In this document: positions 19,396 through 27,984 of the stretch, piece by piece
Numbering within the stretch: the stretch's first letter is position 1
Layout: each line of letters begins with the position of its first letter
Assembly: GCA_014360005.1 (NCBI GenBank)
Contig: JACIYI010000003.1
Coordinates: 124,001-188,000, forward strand
Direction of reading: 5' to 3'
DNA length: 64,000 nt
DNA from: Candidatus Aminicenantota bacterium
Lineage (GTDB): Bacteria > Acidobacteriota > Aminicenantia > Aminicenantales > Saccharicenantaceae
Translations under genes and position numbers: made by a program
Notes under the pieces: model-generated
Told to the model about the DNA's origin: nothing
The model's database searches: none
Seen by the model: the letters and a program-made list of their open reading frames with translations, nothing else

Positions 19396-19748
19396 AATCA
19401 AAGCAAATTAACCCATCAAGCAAGACCCAAAAAGGATAAAATTAGGCCGATTTTCAGCGGCTGTAAAAGATACAGATAGCCAGAATCCAGCAGGAAAAAT
19501 TCGCCCCGACTACCCTGGCTATCAGGGTTCTGCCGAAAATGATTTTCGGCGGAGATTTCGTCTCCAGGGTCAACCTGAACATAAGGGAAGAAAAACACTG
19601 GAGCTACGGAGACTTCCCGGTCATCTCCTCCCGAAAATCCTGACCGCCTAAAAAATTTTTTTTAGCCAGGATTTTTTTCAAATTTCTGCGTATAATTACG
19701 ACTTATAAATTGGAAAGGGAGGATTTGTTTATAGGGAGGCAAATCCGG
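19396..19748. other. intergenic region with hairpin and possible promoter
   Basis: No gene is seen. A perfect 8-bp hairpin GCCGAAAA-TGA-TTTTCGGC lies at 19532-19550 and may end the upstream transcript, though no T-run follows. A TATAAT at 19691-19696, without a good -35 box, could serve the DUF5916 gene. Confidence 0.4.
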
Positions 19749-22457
19749 ATGACGTGGGAATTAAGACCTGGTCTCGCCATTCTTTTCGTCTTTTTAAAGC
19801 TGTTAATTCTTCCTGTGATTCTGCTGCCCGCGCCAGGACAGCAGGCCGGGATTGATAAGGAATCCCTGAAAAAAGCCCAGGAAGGCAAGATGGTCAGGGC
19901 CCTCCGCCTGGCCGGAGATTTGCAGCTGGACGGTTTTCTGAACGAAGCCTGCTACCAGCAGGCGGCCTGCCAGGACTTTATCCAGACCGACCCGGTGGAT
20001 GGAGCCCCGGCCACGGAGAAGACCAGGGTCTGGGTTTTTTATGACAGTGCCAACCTCTATGTGGCTGCTTTCTGTCACGATTCAGACCCTAAAGGAATAA
20101 TCGGACAGCTCGGGCGCCGTGATTACTCAGTTGATTCCGACTGGTTTATCGTCTGCCTTGACCCCTATTTTGACCGGCGCAGCGGTTTTTCCTTCTGGGT
20201 CAACCCGGCCGGCTCGATGATAGACAAGGCTCTGTATAACGATATCAGTGAGGACAAGAGCTGGGATGGAGTCTGGGAAGCCAGGACCAGGGTTCTGGCC
20301 GATGGCTGGAGCGTGGAGATGCGAATTCCCTTCAACCAGCTCCGGTTTCCCCGGAAAGAAACCCAGGTCTGGGGAATCAACTTTCAGAGGATAATCAAGC
20401 GCAAGAATGAAAAAGTTTCCTTCGCCTGGGTGCCCAAGGAAGATAACGCCTTTGTCTCGCGCTTTGCCAGGCTAGAAGGAATAGAGAATATCAATCCCGG
20501 TCGCCGGATTGAAGCTTTCCCCTATTCTGTCGGGCAGGCCCGTTTCCGTCCGACCGAGCCCGGCAATCCTTTCGAGACCGGCCATAAATACCAGGGAAAT
20601 ATCGGGCTCGACCTTAAGGCCGGGCTAAAGACCAACCTTAACCTGGACCTGACCATCAATCCCGACTTTGGCCAGGTGGAGGTGGACCCGGCGGTCATCA
20701 ACCTGACCGCCTACGAAACCTATTATGAAGAAAAAAGACCTTTCTTCATCGAAAGCTCTTCCATCTTTTCCAATTTCGGTCGGGGCGGCGTTTACATCAA
20801 CGTTGATCAGAACTGGCCTAATCCCCGTTTGTTTTACAGCCGCCGGATAGGCCGTGAGCCCCAGGGCTATCCCCAGCACGATGGCTATGTTAACTTCCCT
20901 GACCGCTCCACCATCATCGGGGCCTTCAAGCTGACCGGCAAGCTGGGTTCCGGCTGGAATATCGGGGTTATCAACGCCGTTACCGCCCGGGAGTACGCTA
21001 CCGTAGATGACTTGACCAGCCGCTACCGGGATGAAGTGGCCCCGCTCAGTTATTATGGCATCTTCCGCGGCCTCAAAGAATTTAACCGCGGGCAGCAGGG
21101 TTTCGGCTTCCTGCTGACTTCGGTCGTCCGGGACTTAAGGGAAGATAGCCTGAGGTCGCTTCTGGCCGGTGAAGCTTTCAGCCTGGCCTTTGACGGCTGG
21201 GCTTTCCTCGATAAAAAAAGGAACTGGGTCCTGGGAGGCTGGGCCGGCGGGACAGTCATTCACGGCGATTCCACCGCCATTTACCGCATCCAGCGCTCTT
21301 CCATTCACTATTTCCAGCGGCCGGATGCCACTCATGTCAGCCTTAACCCGGAAGCCACCAGCCTGACCGGGCTGGGGGGAAAGGTCAGCCTGGCCAAGCA
21401 ACAGGGCCATTCTATTGTCTATCTTTCAGCCGGAGTATTGACCCCGGGCTTCGACCCCAACGACACCGGTTATCAGCGAAGCATTTCTGACCGGATTAAC
21501 TTCCAGGCTTTTTACGGTTACCTGTGGACCAAACCTGGCCAGGTTTTCCGGCAGGCCCTGTTGATCGGCGGGCTGGAACAGAACCACGATTTTGGCTGGA
21601 ACAAGACTTTTGAAAGCTGGCTGCTCAACCTGCAGGGTGTTTTCCGCAACTGGTGGACCGTGGACGGGACCCTGATGTTTTATCCGCCAATCTACAGCAA
21701 TACGCTTACCCGGGGAGGCCCACTGGCTCTGATTCTTTCCGGCTACCTGGCCCAGCTCAGCCTGGAAACCGACACCCGCCGGAAGTTCGTTGTCTACAGC
21801 TCTGCCTACTACGGAGAAACCAGGAGAAAACAGGAACAGTGGAACATCAGCCTGGGCCTGCGCTGGAAACCAAGGCCCAACTTCAACCTGTCCTTCGGGC
21901 CCCTGGCTGGCAAGAATATCAACGAAACCCAGTGGTTGACCTCGGTGACTGACCCCTTGATGACAGCCACCTACGGGCGGCGCTACGTCTTTGGCCGCCT
22001 TGACCAGACCCTGGTGGCGGCTGAACTCAGGTTGAACTGGATCTCCAACCCAAGGCTGAGCCTCCAGGTCTATCTCCAGCCTTATCTGGCTGTCGGCCAC
22101 TTCGACCGCTTCAAGCAGTTGAATCAGCCCCGGGCTTACGACTACCTGGTGTATGGCCAGGGAGACTCCACCATCAATTACCAGGACGGTTACTATCTGA
22201 TCGACCCGGATGGCGGCGGACCGGCTCCATCTTTCTCCATCTATAATCCAGACTTTAATTACAAATCGTTGCGGGGAACCGTAGTTCTACGCTGGGAATA
22301 CCGGCTGGGTTCCCTGCTGTACCTGGTCTGGACCCAGAACCGGGCCGATTATTCCAACCCCGGTGATTTTTCCCTGGGACGGGACCTGGGCGACCTGCTC
22401 ACTGCCCCCGGTGATAACGTCTTCCTGGTAAAGCTTACCTATCGCTTTAACCTGTGA
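19749..22457 (+). CDS. CBM9-like/DUF5916 outer-membrane protein
   Basis: A 902-residue exported protein. After an N-terminal hydrophobic export segment comes a carbohydrate-binding family 9-like domain (about 50-240, with LDGFLNEACY, AFCHDSDP and GWSVEMRIPFNQLRF). The rest is a DUF5916 region: NLDLTINPDFGQVEVDPAVINLT and EEKRPFFIESSSIF, then many amphipathic aromatic strands of a beta-barrel. The substrate is unknown. ATG 19749 is chosen because GGGAGG ends 9 bases before it; earlier TTG codons overlap the binding sites. A paralogue lies at 50059-52269. Confidence 0.85.
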   Translation: MTWELRPGLAILFVFLKLLILPVILLPAPGQQAGIDKESLKKAQEGKMVRALRLAGDLQLDGFLNEACYQQAACQDFIQTDPVDGAPATEKTRVWVFYDSANLYVAAFCHDSDPKGIIGQLGRRDYSVDSDWFIVCLDPYFDRRSGFSFWVNPAGSMIDKALYNDISEDKSWDGVWEARTRVLADGWSVEMRIPFNQLRFPRKETQVWGINFQRIIKRKNEKVSFAWVPKEDNAFVSRFARLEGIENINPGRRIEAFPYSVGQARFRPTEPGNPFETGHKYQGNIGLDLKAGLKTNLNLDLTINPDFGQVEVDPAVINLTAYETYYEEKRPFFIESSSIFSNFGRGGVYINVDQNWPNPRLFYSRRIGREPQGYPQHDGYVNFPDRSTIIGAFKLTGKLGSGWNIGVINAVTAREYATVDDLTSRYRDEVAPLSYYGIFRGLKEFNRGQQGFGFLLTSVVRDLREDSLRSLLAGEAFSLAFDGWAFLDKKRNWVLGGWAGGTVIHGDSTAIYRIQRSSIHYFQRPDATHVSLNPEATSLTGLGGKVSLAKQQGHSIVYLSAGVLTPGFDPNDTGYQRSISDRINFQAFYGYLWTKPGQVFRQALLIGGLEQNHDFGWNKTFESWLLNLQGVFRNWWTVDGTLMFYPPIYSNTLTRGGPLALILSGYLAQLSLETDTRRKFVVYSSAYYGETRRKQEQWNISLGLRWKPRPNFNLSFGPLAGKNINETQWLTSVTDPLMTATYGRRYVFGRLDQTLVAAELRLNWISNPRLSLQVYLQPYLAVGHFDRFKQLNQPRAYDYLVYGQGDSTINYQDGYYLIDPDGGGPAPSFSIYNPDFNYKSLRGTVVLRWEYRLGSLLYLVWTQNRADYSNPGDFSLGRDLGDLLTAPGDNVFLVKLTYRFNL

Positions 22458-22464
22458 TCCGGTG

Positions 22465-22492
22465 TTGACAAAACCCATATCTGGACTAATAT
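22465..22492 (+). promoter_or_regulatory. possible promoter of the broken DUF486 gene
   Basis: TTGACA (22465-22470) and TAATAT (22487-22492) are 16 bases apart and lie just before the start of the DUF486 pseudogene. Confidence 0.4.
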
Positions 22493-22526
22493 TATTTGCT
22501 ATTTTTCGGTATGGCGAGGACTTAAG

Positions 22527-22859
22527 ATGCCCTGGGTTACAGTCAGTTTGCTGGTGGTGTCCAACATTTTCGTGACCTTTGCCTGGTACGGCCACCTTAA
22601 ATTCAAGAGCCTGCCGATGTGGAAGGCCATTTTTTTTTAGCTGGTTGATTGCTTTCCTGGAATACTGCTTTCAAGTTCCGGCCAACCGCCTGGGTTACAG
22701 CCGGCTGAATGCCGCCCAGCTTAAGACCATCCAGGAAGTGGTGACCCTATCGGTCTTTTCTTTTTTTCCGTCCTCTACCTTAAGGAAGAATTCCGCTAGA
22801 ATTACCCGGTGGGTTTTTCCCTGATGATTATGGCCGCCTATTTTATCTTCAAGAAATGG
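22527..22859 (+). pseudogene. broken DUF486 (DMT-family) small membrane protein gene
   Basis: The family pattern can be followed across three reading frames. The ATG at 22527 starts a frame with VTFAWYGHLKF, broken in a run of nine T (about 22630). The next frame gives SWLIAFLEYCFQVPANRLGY and AAQLKTIQEVVTL, broken again in a run of seven T (about 22761). The third frame gives VLYLKEEFR, then TAG (22797-22799) where the family has Trp, then NYPVGFSLMIMAAYFIFKKW. Two homopolymer shifts and a nonsense codon make a true pseudogene likely. Sequencing error could explain the runs but less easily the stop. An intact copy would encode about 110 residues with four membrane helices. Confidence 0.8.
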
Positions 22860-22888
22860 CCACCGGAAATCCGCCCTACTACCGGTCT

Positions 22889-23569
22889 TCAGGGATTAGC
22901 AATGTGCTGGTAATACTGGATTATGTATTTCTCCTGGACTTCATAGGACCAGTGAACGTCCCGGATGAACCTGGCCGCTTCTTCTTTCTGGCCGCGGCGC
23001 AGGCATTCAATCAACCGGGCATGCTCCCCGGTGGAAGCTTGTTCCCACTCCTTAACGAAACCGGTCGGGCGGGGGAAATCATACAGCCTTTTTTTCAGGA
23101 TGTTGACTATCCGCATCAGTTTCTCGTTGCCGCAGGCCTGGAGATAAACATTATGAAAGGCCAGGTTCTTTTCATAGTACAGGTCAAAATCATCGGCTTC
23201 TATGGCCTGCTTCATTTCCCGGTTGAGCTGCTCCAGGCGGTCAATATCCTGGGGCCCAAGCCGGTCAAAGGCCTTGAGCATGGCGATGCTCTCCAGAGCC
23301 CCGATTATTTCATAATAATTTTTTATGTCCCGGGCGGTCAGCACATTGACCACCACTTTGCGCCTTGGCAGGATGGTGACGAAATCCTCGTTTTCCAGCT
23401 GCAGCAGCGCATCCCGGAGAGGGGTGCGGCTGACCCCCAGTTTTTTTGAAGTCTCCTCCAGGTCGATAACCGAACCGGGCAATATTTCTCCCCGGCGCAT
23501 CTGCTCCCTTAAAAAGTCGTAGACCTGCTCCTTAAGCGATTTGACGTTCAGAACCGGTTTGTCGTTCAT
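22889..23569 (-). CDS. GntR-family regulator (FCD domain)
   Basis: A 226-residue DNA-binding regulator. The N-terminal winged helix-turn-helix (about 9-75) has ILPGSVIDLEETSKKLGVSRTPLRDALLQLE. The C-terminal FCD ligand domain (about 90-215) contains the metal-binding His pattern FHNVYLQACGN and GEHARLIECL. Members of the FadR/FCD group often respond to sugar acids or organic acids. Its position 27 bases upstream of the LacI-gene stop and close to the arabinose genes suggests sugar control, which is inference. The C-terminal codons run over the remains of the DUF486 gene on the other strand. Confidence 0.88.
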   Translation of the reverse strand: MNDKPVLNVKSLKEQVYDFLREQMRRGEILPGSVIDLEETSKKLGVSRTPLRDALLQLENEDFVTILPRRKVVVNVLTARDIKNYYEIIGALESIAMLKAFDRLGPQDIDRLEQLNREMKQAIEADDFDLYYEKNLAFHNVYLQACGNEKLMRIVNILKKRLYDFPRPTGFVKEWEQASTGEHARLIECLRRGQKEEAARFIRDVHWSYEVQEKYIIQYYQHIANP

Positions 23570-23596
23570 CTTCTTACCTCAGCCCAGGGCTGGCTG

Positions 23597-24634
23597 TCAG
23601 CTCTGGTAATAATCTACATTGTCCGCGGTTATAATATCAATCTGGGTCATAATCCTGGGTTTAACTTCCTCTCCCAGGACCACCTGGCGGAACAGGGCGT
23701 ACAGGCCTTCGTAACCCTGCCTTTCCGATTGCTGGCTCAGGAGAAAGTCAATCGCCCCTTGCTTCAATAACTTGATATTTTTCGGGATGGGGTCATAGCC
23801 AATCAGGATTATCTTTTCCCGGGCCGAATTGCCCTTCCACCATTCGGCCACCTTGTGGGTCATGGCATTGGTAACAAAAATCCCGGCCAGGTCCCGGTGC
23901 TTCTGGTAAAAGGCTTCCAGCAGGGCCCTGGTTTCGGCTGCCGTCCAGCTGCCGCCCAGCTCCAGGACTTCCGTCCTGAAGCCCGGCCAATCGCGGCTTC
24001 CCCGGAGAAAGCCTTCCATTCTTTCGATGATATGGTAATCTTCGGGCAGAATTTTTACTATGAGCACCAGGCCCTTTTTCCGATGAATGGTCTGCCTCAT
24101 CAAGCGGCTGGCCAGCAGTCCGCTTTGAAAAGCATCCTGACCGATGAAAGTGAGAGGCTTGAGGCCGGGAATGTAGGAATCAAAGAATACCAGCGGCAGG
24201 CCGGGCGGCAAAGATGGGCAGAACTGCAGGAAGCTTCCGGGCAGAACTGGAGCCGTCAGCAGCCCATCGGGCCTTACCTTCAACAGTTTCTGGCCGGTGG
24301 TCAGGACTGATTTCTCGTTAAACCGGTCAAAAAAGAAAAAGCTGGCCCGCACCCGGTGAGAAACCAGTTCTTGCTGAGCTTTCTCTATTCCCCGGTAGGG
24401 AAGCAGCCAGTAGTAGCTGTCCTGCGGCGGCCGGGGCATCAACACCGCAAAGGTAAATACCCGCCCCATCTTCAGGTGCTTGGCGAAGATGTTGGTGTGG
24501 TAATTAAGTTCCTTGATTATCCGGCGCACCCTGGCCTCGGTTTCTGGATTGACTCTCCCCCGATTGTGCAGCACCCGGTCAACGGTCCCGATGGAGACCC
24601 GGGCTTTCCGGGCTATGTCTTTGATGGTAGTGAT
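23597..24634 (-). CDS. LacI-family regulator, apparent ATC start
   Basis: A LacI/GalR-type repressor of 345 residues. The DNA-binding helix-turn-helix (TTIKDIARKARVSIGTVDRVLHNRGRV) is followed by a periplasmic-binding-protein-like sugar domain (about 60-340). No ATG, GTG or TTG lies in frame between the upstream stop (24659-24661) and the helix-turn-helix. The first usual start is GTG at 24574, which would remove the recognition helix. Where the family Met belongs stands ATC (24632-24634), with GGAAGAGG at the right distance. It is either a rare AUC start or a point change. It is a likely regulator of the arabinan genes. Confidence 0.75.
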   Translation of the reverse strand: MTTIKDIARKARVSIGTVDRVLHNRGRVNPETEARVRRIIKELNYHTNIFAKHLKMGRVFTFAVLMPRPPQDSYYWLLPYRGIEKAQQELVSHRVRASFFFFDRFNEKSVLTTGQKLLKVRPDGLLTAPVLPGSFLQFCPSLPPGLPLVFFDSYIPGLKPLTFIGQDAFQSGLLASRLMRQTIHRKKGLVLIVKILPEDYHIIERMEGFLRGSRDWPGFRTEVLELGGSWTAAETRALLEAFYQKHRDLAGIFVTNAMTHKVAEWWKGNSAREKIILIGYDPIPKNIKLLKQGAIDFLLSQQSERQGYEGLYALFRQVVLGEEVKPRIMTQIDIITADNVDYYQS

Positions 24635-25002
24635 AGCCGACCCTCTTCCACCAAAAATTTATGGTATAAATTTTTTACCAGATTTCGCCCGTAATTACAA
24701 CATCCTGTCCAGGATTGGAACATTAGTATCACTTTGGCCCAGGATTTCTTGGTGATCAACCGCTGTCCTGGTTGAGGTCGGTGGCCAAACACCTAAATTG
24801 GCTATAAGAGGAAAAATGAGAATTCTCTCCTTGCGAAGGGGATTAATGTTCAGCCCCGCTCAAAGGATTCTAATGTGTCACTAATGTATCTGACACAGCA
24901 CACCCGGAACCCGGGGCCGGGTTAATCCCTGGTTCAGGCTTAAACCCTCTACCAGTACTGGCTCCGGTCTTTTCCTCCCCCAGTTTAAAGCCGTCAATCC
25001 AG
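24635..25002. other. intergenic region between LacI-type and PEPCK genes
   Basis: It holds repeat copy A (24722-24905). No gene is seen in the rest. Confidence 0.5.
24722..24905. repeat. 184-bp direct repeat, copy A
   Basis: This block aligns over its full length without net gaps to 26860-27043 in the same orientation; I judge by eye about 80% identity. It lies 88 bases before the LacI-family start. On the minus strand it carries several ACATTAG words. It could be a duplicated control region or the relic of a mobile-element end. Confidence 0.75.
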
Positions 25003-26775
25003 TTAGTATCCCAGGCTTTTTTTCAGCCGGTCGTATTCCTGCCAGATTTCGTAGGGCATGTGCCGGCCGAATTTCTTGAGGAAACCCTTGATATCAGCCA
25101 GTTCTTCTTTCCACTCTCCCGGATTGATGCGGAACAGTTCCTCCAGGTTCTCATCCGGCAGGTTCAATCCGGTCAGGTCCAGGTCTTTCTTCTCGGGAAC
25201 CAGCCCGAGCGGGGTTTCCCTGGCCCCGACCCGGCCGTTAACCCGCTCAATAATCCATTTTAGAATCCTGATATTATCACCGAAGCCCGGCCAGAGAAAT
25301 TCTCCCTTCTCGTTCCGGCGGAAGGCGTTGATGGAATAGATGCGGGGCGGGTGGCTCATCAGCCGCCCCATGTTTATCCAGTGGCGAAAATAATCGCCCA
25401 TGTTGTAACCGCAGAAGGGAAGCATGGCCATCGGGTCCCGCCGCAGAACGCCGACCTTTCCGGCCGCGGCCGCCGTCGTTTCTGAGCCGGTTCTGGCTCC
25501 CATGAACACTCCGTGTTCCCAGCTGAAAGCTTCGGTAACGAGAGGGATCAACCTCGTTCGCCGGCCGCCGAACATGATAGCTGAAATCGGCACCCCCACG
25601 GGGTTGTCGTATTCCCGGGAAAGGGTCGGGCAGTTGTAAACGGAAACCGTAAACCTGGAGTTGGGATGAGCGGCCGGTCTGCCCTGCCCCGGTTTCCAGG
25701 GTTGGCCCTGCCAGTCCACCATGTTGGTCGGCACCGGCCCGTCCAGTCCCTCCCACCAGGGAGACATGGTATCCAGGTCCAGGCCGACGTTGGTGAAAAG
25801 TGTCGGATAATAATTGGCATTTTTAACCGTCCGCATCATGTTGGGATTGGTTTTCATGGAGGTTCCGGGGGCCACCCCAAAAAAGCCGAATTCCGGGTTG
25901 ATGGCATAGAGCCGGCCGTCCGGGCCAATGTTCAACCAGGCAATATCATCCCCGATAGTCCAGATCCGGTACTCAGGCAGGGCCGATTCCAGCATGGCGA
26001 AGTTGGTCTTGCCGCAGGCCGAGGGAAAAGCCCCGGCAATATAGGTAACGTGGCCGTGGATGTCCTCCACCCCGATAACCATCATGTGCTCGGCCAGCCA
26101 GCCGTACTTACGGCCCATCCAGGAAGCAATCCGCAGGGAGAAACATTTTTTTCCCAGCAGGGCGTTGCCGCCGTAGCCGGAGCCAATGCTCCAGACCAGG
26201 TTTTCTTCCGGGAAATGCATGATAAAGCGCCGGTTGGGATTAAAATCGCCCACCGTGTGCAGACCTTTAACAAAATTGGAGGAGTTGCCGATTTTATCCA
26301 GGATGTGCTTACCCAGCCGGGTCATGATGCGCATGCTGACAGCCACGTAGGAAACATCGGTAATCTGAACGCAGGCTTTAGCGTAAGGCGAGTCCGGGTG
26401 ACCCATCATGTAGGGAAGCACGTACATGGTCTTACCGCGCATAGCCCCCCGGGAAAGGGCGGTCAATTTCTTCTTGGCCTCTTCCGGATGCATCCAGTTA
26501 TTGTTGGGACCGGTGGTTTCCTTATCAGAATGGCAGACAAAGGTCAGCTGCTCGGTCCTGGCTACGTCGGTCGGATGGCTGCGGTGCAGGTAAGCTTTCG
26601 GCCAGAGTTTCTGGTTGAGCTCCAGAAAAATATCGTGCTGCTCTATTTTTTCTTCCCGCATACCCATTTCGATGATACGGCGGGCCTCGCCTTCCGAGCC
26701 GTCGCACCAGTAAATGGACTTGGGCTGAAGCAATTCAGCCTGTTTTTCCACCCACTTTTCAACTTCTGTAGCCAT
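25003..26775 (-). CDS. pckG: phosphoenolpyruvate carboxykinase (GTP)
   Basis: GTP-dependent PEP carboxykinase, which turns oxaloacetate into phosphoenolpyruvate for gluconeogenesis (or the reverse). The 590-residue product has the kinase P-loop with the reactive cysteine (FPSACGKTNFAML), the metal-site motif GDDIAWL, and the guanine-site region around FGGRR and FSWEHGVFMG. The length is usual for the GTP form. ATG 26775 is chosen over the upstream 26838 start because AAGGA lies just before it and family members begin near EVEKWVEKQ. It stands alone between two 184-bp repeats. Confidence 0.95.
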   Translation of the reverse strand: MATEVEKWVEKQAELLQPKSIYWCDGSEGEARRIIEMGMREEKIEQHDIFLELNQKLWPKAYLHRSHPTDVARTEQLTFVCHSDKETTGPNNNWMHPEEAKKKLTALSRGAMRGKTMYVLPYMMGHPDSPYAKACVQITDVSYVAVSMRIMTRLGKHILDKIGNSSNFVKGLHTVGDFNPNRRFIMHFPEENLVWSIGSGYGGNALLGKKCFSLRIASWMGRKYGWLAEHMMVIGVEDIHGHVTYIAGAFPSACGKTNFAMLESALPEYRIWTIGDDIAWLNIGPDGRLYAINPEFGFFGVAPGTSMKTNPNMMRTVKNANYYPTLFTNVGLDLDTMSPWWEGLDGPVPTNMVDWQGQPWKPGQGRPAAHPNSRFTVSVYNCPTLSREYDNPVGVPISAIMFGGRRTRLIPLVTEAFSWEHGVFMGARTGSETTAAAAGKVGVLRRDPMAMLPFCGYNMGDYFRHWINMGRLMSHPPRIYSINAFRRNEKGEFLWPGFGDNIRILKWIIERVNGRVGARETPLGLVPEKKDLDLTGLNLPDENLEELFRINPGEWKEELADIKGFLKKFGRHMPYEIWQEYDRLKKSLGY

Positions 26776-27314
26776 GTTCCTTCCTGCTGAAAATCTTTCA
26801 GGAAATTCTCTAATAACACAGGGGACAGCTTTTGTCAAAAGCTTGTATGGGTTAAGGAAATTAGTGAGACTTTGGCCCGGGATTTCTTGGCGAGCAATCG
26901 CTATCCTGGTTCAGGTTGGTGGCTAAATGCCTAATTTAGCCAAAAAAGGAAAAATAAGAACTCTCTTATTGGGAAGAAGACTAATGTTCAGGCACACCTA
27001 ATGGATTCTAATGTGTCCCTAATGTATCTGACCCAGCACACCCCCCCAGGTTTTTTGATTAAATTACCAGAAACATGGAATTCAGACTAAGGCCGATTAA
27101 TAGGGGGATGAAGTCCGGGCTCACCCAAAAATGGAGAGGGGGAAATTTTTCATAAGCTGACCGCAAAAAATGGCTCTGCTTTCTTTAACCTGGAGCCAGG
27201 CAATCTTCTCTCTGGCCAAAACATCCCGGGTTGTGAGCCGGCTGAATATTAACCTTTCCCCAAAAGCCGAAGGATGATAAAATTTTACAAAGTCTTAAAG
27301 AACAGGAGGGAGAG
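26776..27314. other. intergenic region with repeat copy B
   Basis: Apart from repeat copy B, no gene or RNA is recognised. It must carry the divergent promoters of pckG and the nitroreductase gene. Confidence 0.5.
26860..27043. repeat. 184-bp direct repeat, copy B
   Basis: Second copy of the element at 24722-24905, same orientation and length. It lies 85 bases before the pckG start, nearly the same distance as copy A from its gene. Confidence 0.75.
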
Positions 27315-27980
27315 ATGAAGATAAAACTGGTGGTGAGATTGGTCATTCCGATCCTGGTTGCCGGCTGGCTGCTGACCCTACCGCTGGCCCCGGCCGCCCA
27401 GGAGACTTCTCTCATTAAATTGCCCCAGCCCCAGGTTGAAGGCGGTAAGCCTCTGATGGACTGCCTCAAAGCCCGGCAGAGCCAGCGGGAATTCAGCCCG
27501 GAAAAGCTTTCCCCCCAGCTTCTGTCCAATCTGCTCTGGGCCGCTTACGGCATCAACCGCCCCGATTCCGGCAAGAGGACCGCTCCTTCGGCCGTCAACT
27601 GGCAGAACATCGACCTGTACCTGGCCACCGCTGACGGGCTCTTTCTCTATGAGGCCAGAGAGCACGCCCTGGTCCAGGTATTGGAAGAAGATATCAGAGC
27701 CCTGACCGGAACCCAGGACTTTGTCAAGGTAGCGCCGGTCAACCTGGTCTATGTCGGCGATTACGCCCGTATCCCCCGCGGGACTGATGAAGACAAGCTA
27801 TTTTATTCTGGTGCCCACGCGGCCTTCATTTCTCAGAATGTCTACCTGTTCTGCGCTTCCGAAGGGCTGGCCACGGTGGTCCGGGCTTCTATCAACCGGG
27901 AAGAGCTGGCCAACGCCATGAAGCTCCGGCCGGAACAGAAAATCATACTGGCTCAGACGGTGGGTTATCCAAAAAAGTAA
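27315..27980 (+). CDS. exported nitroreductase/SagB-type family protein
   Basis: A 221-residue protein of the nitroreductase superfamily (SagB/ThcOx-like branch). The FMN-binding pattern RQSQREFSPEKL is followed by LLWAAYGINRP and the C-terminal KIILAQTVGYPKK. A signal-peptide-like start (about 1-29, ending APAAQ) suggests export, which several members of this group show. The substrate is not known. AGGAGGGA lies 5 bases before the ATG. It is convergent with the GH127 gene, with stops 4 bases apart. Confidence 0.8.
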   Translation: MKIKLVVRLVIPILVAGWLLTLPLAPAAQETSLIKLPQPQVEGGKPLMDCLKARQSQREFSPEKLSPQLLSNLLWAAYGINRPDSGKRTAPSAVNWQNIDLYLATADGLFLYEAREHALVQVLEEDIRALTGTQDFVKVAPVNLVYVGDYARIPRGTDEDKLFYSGAHAAFISQNVYLFCASEGLATVVRASINREELANAMKLRPEQKIILAQTVGYPKK

Positions 27981-27984
27981 AAAC

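Noticed and set aside
22579..22824. 81-codon frame as an independent small gene
   Set aside because: It is the middle piece of the frame-broken DUF486 gene and lacks its N-terminus.
23597..24574. GTG at 24574 as start of the LacI-family gene
   Set aside because: It would cut off most of the helix-turn-helix, which is clearly encoded upstream in the same frame.
25666..26790. 374-codon frame antisense to pckG
   Set aside because: pckG is certain; the opposite frame has no family features and arises from GC-rich codon use.
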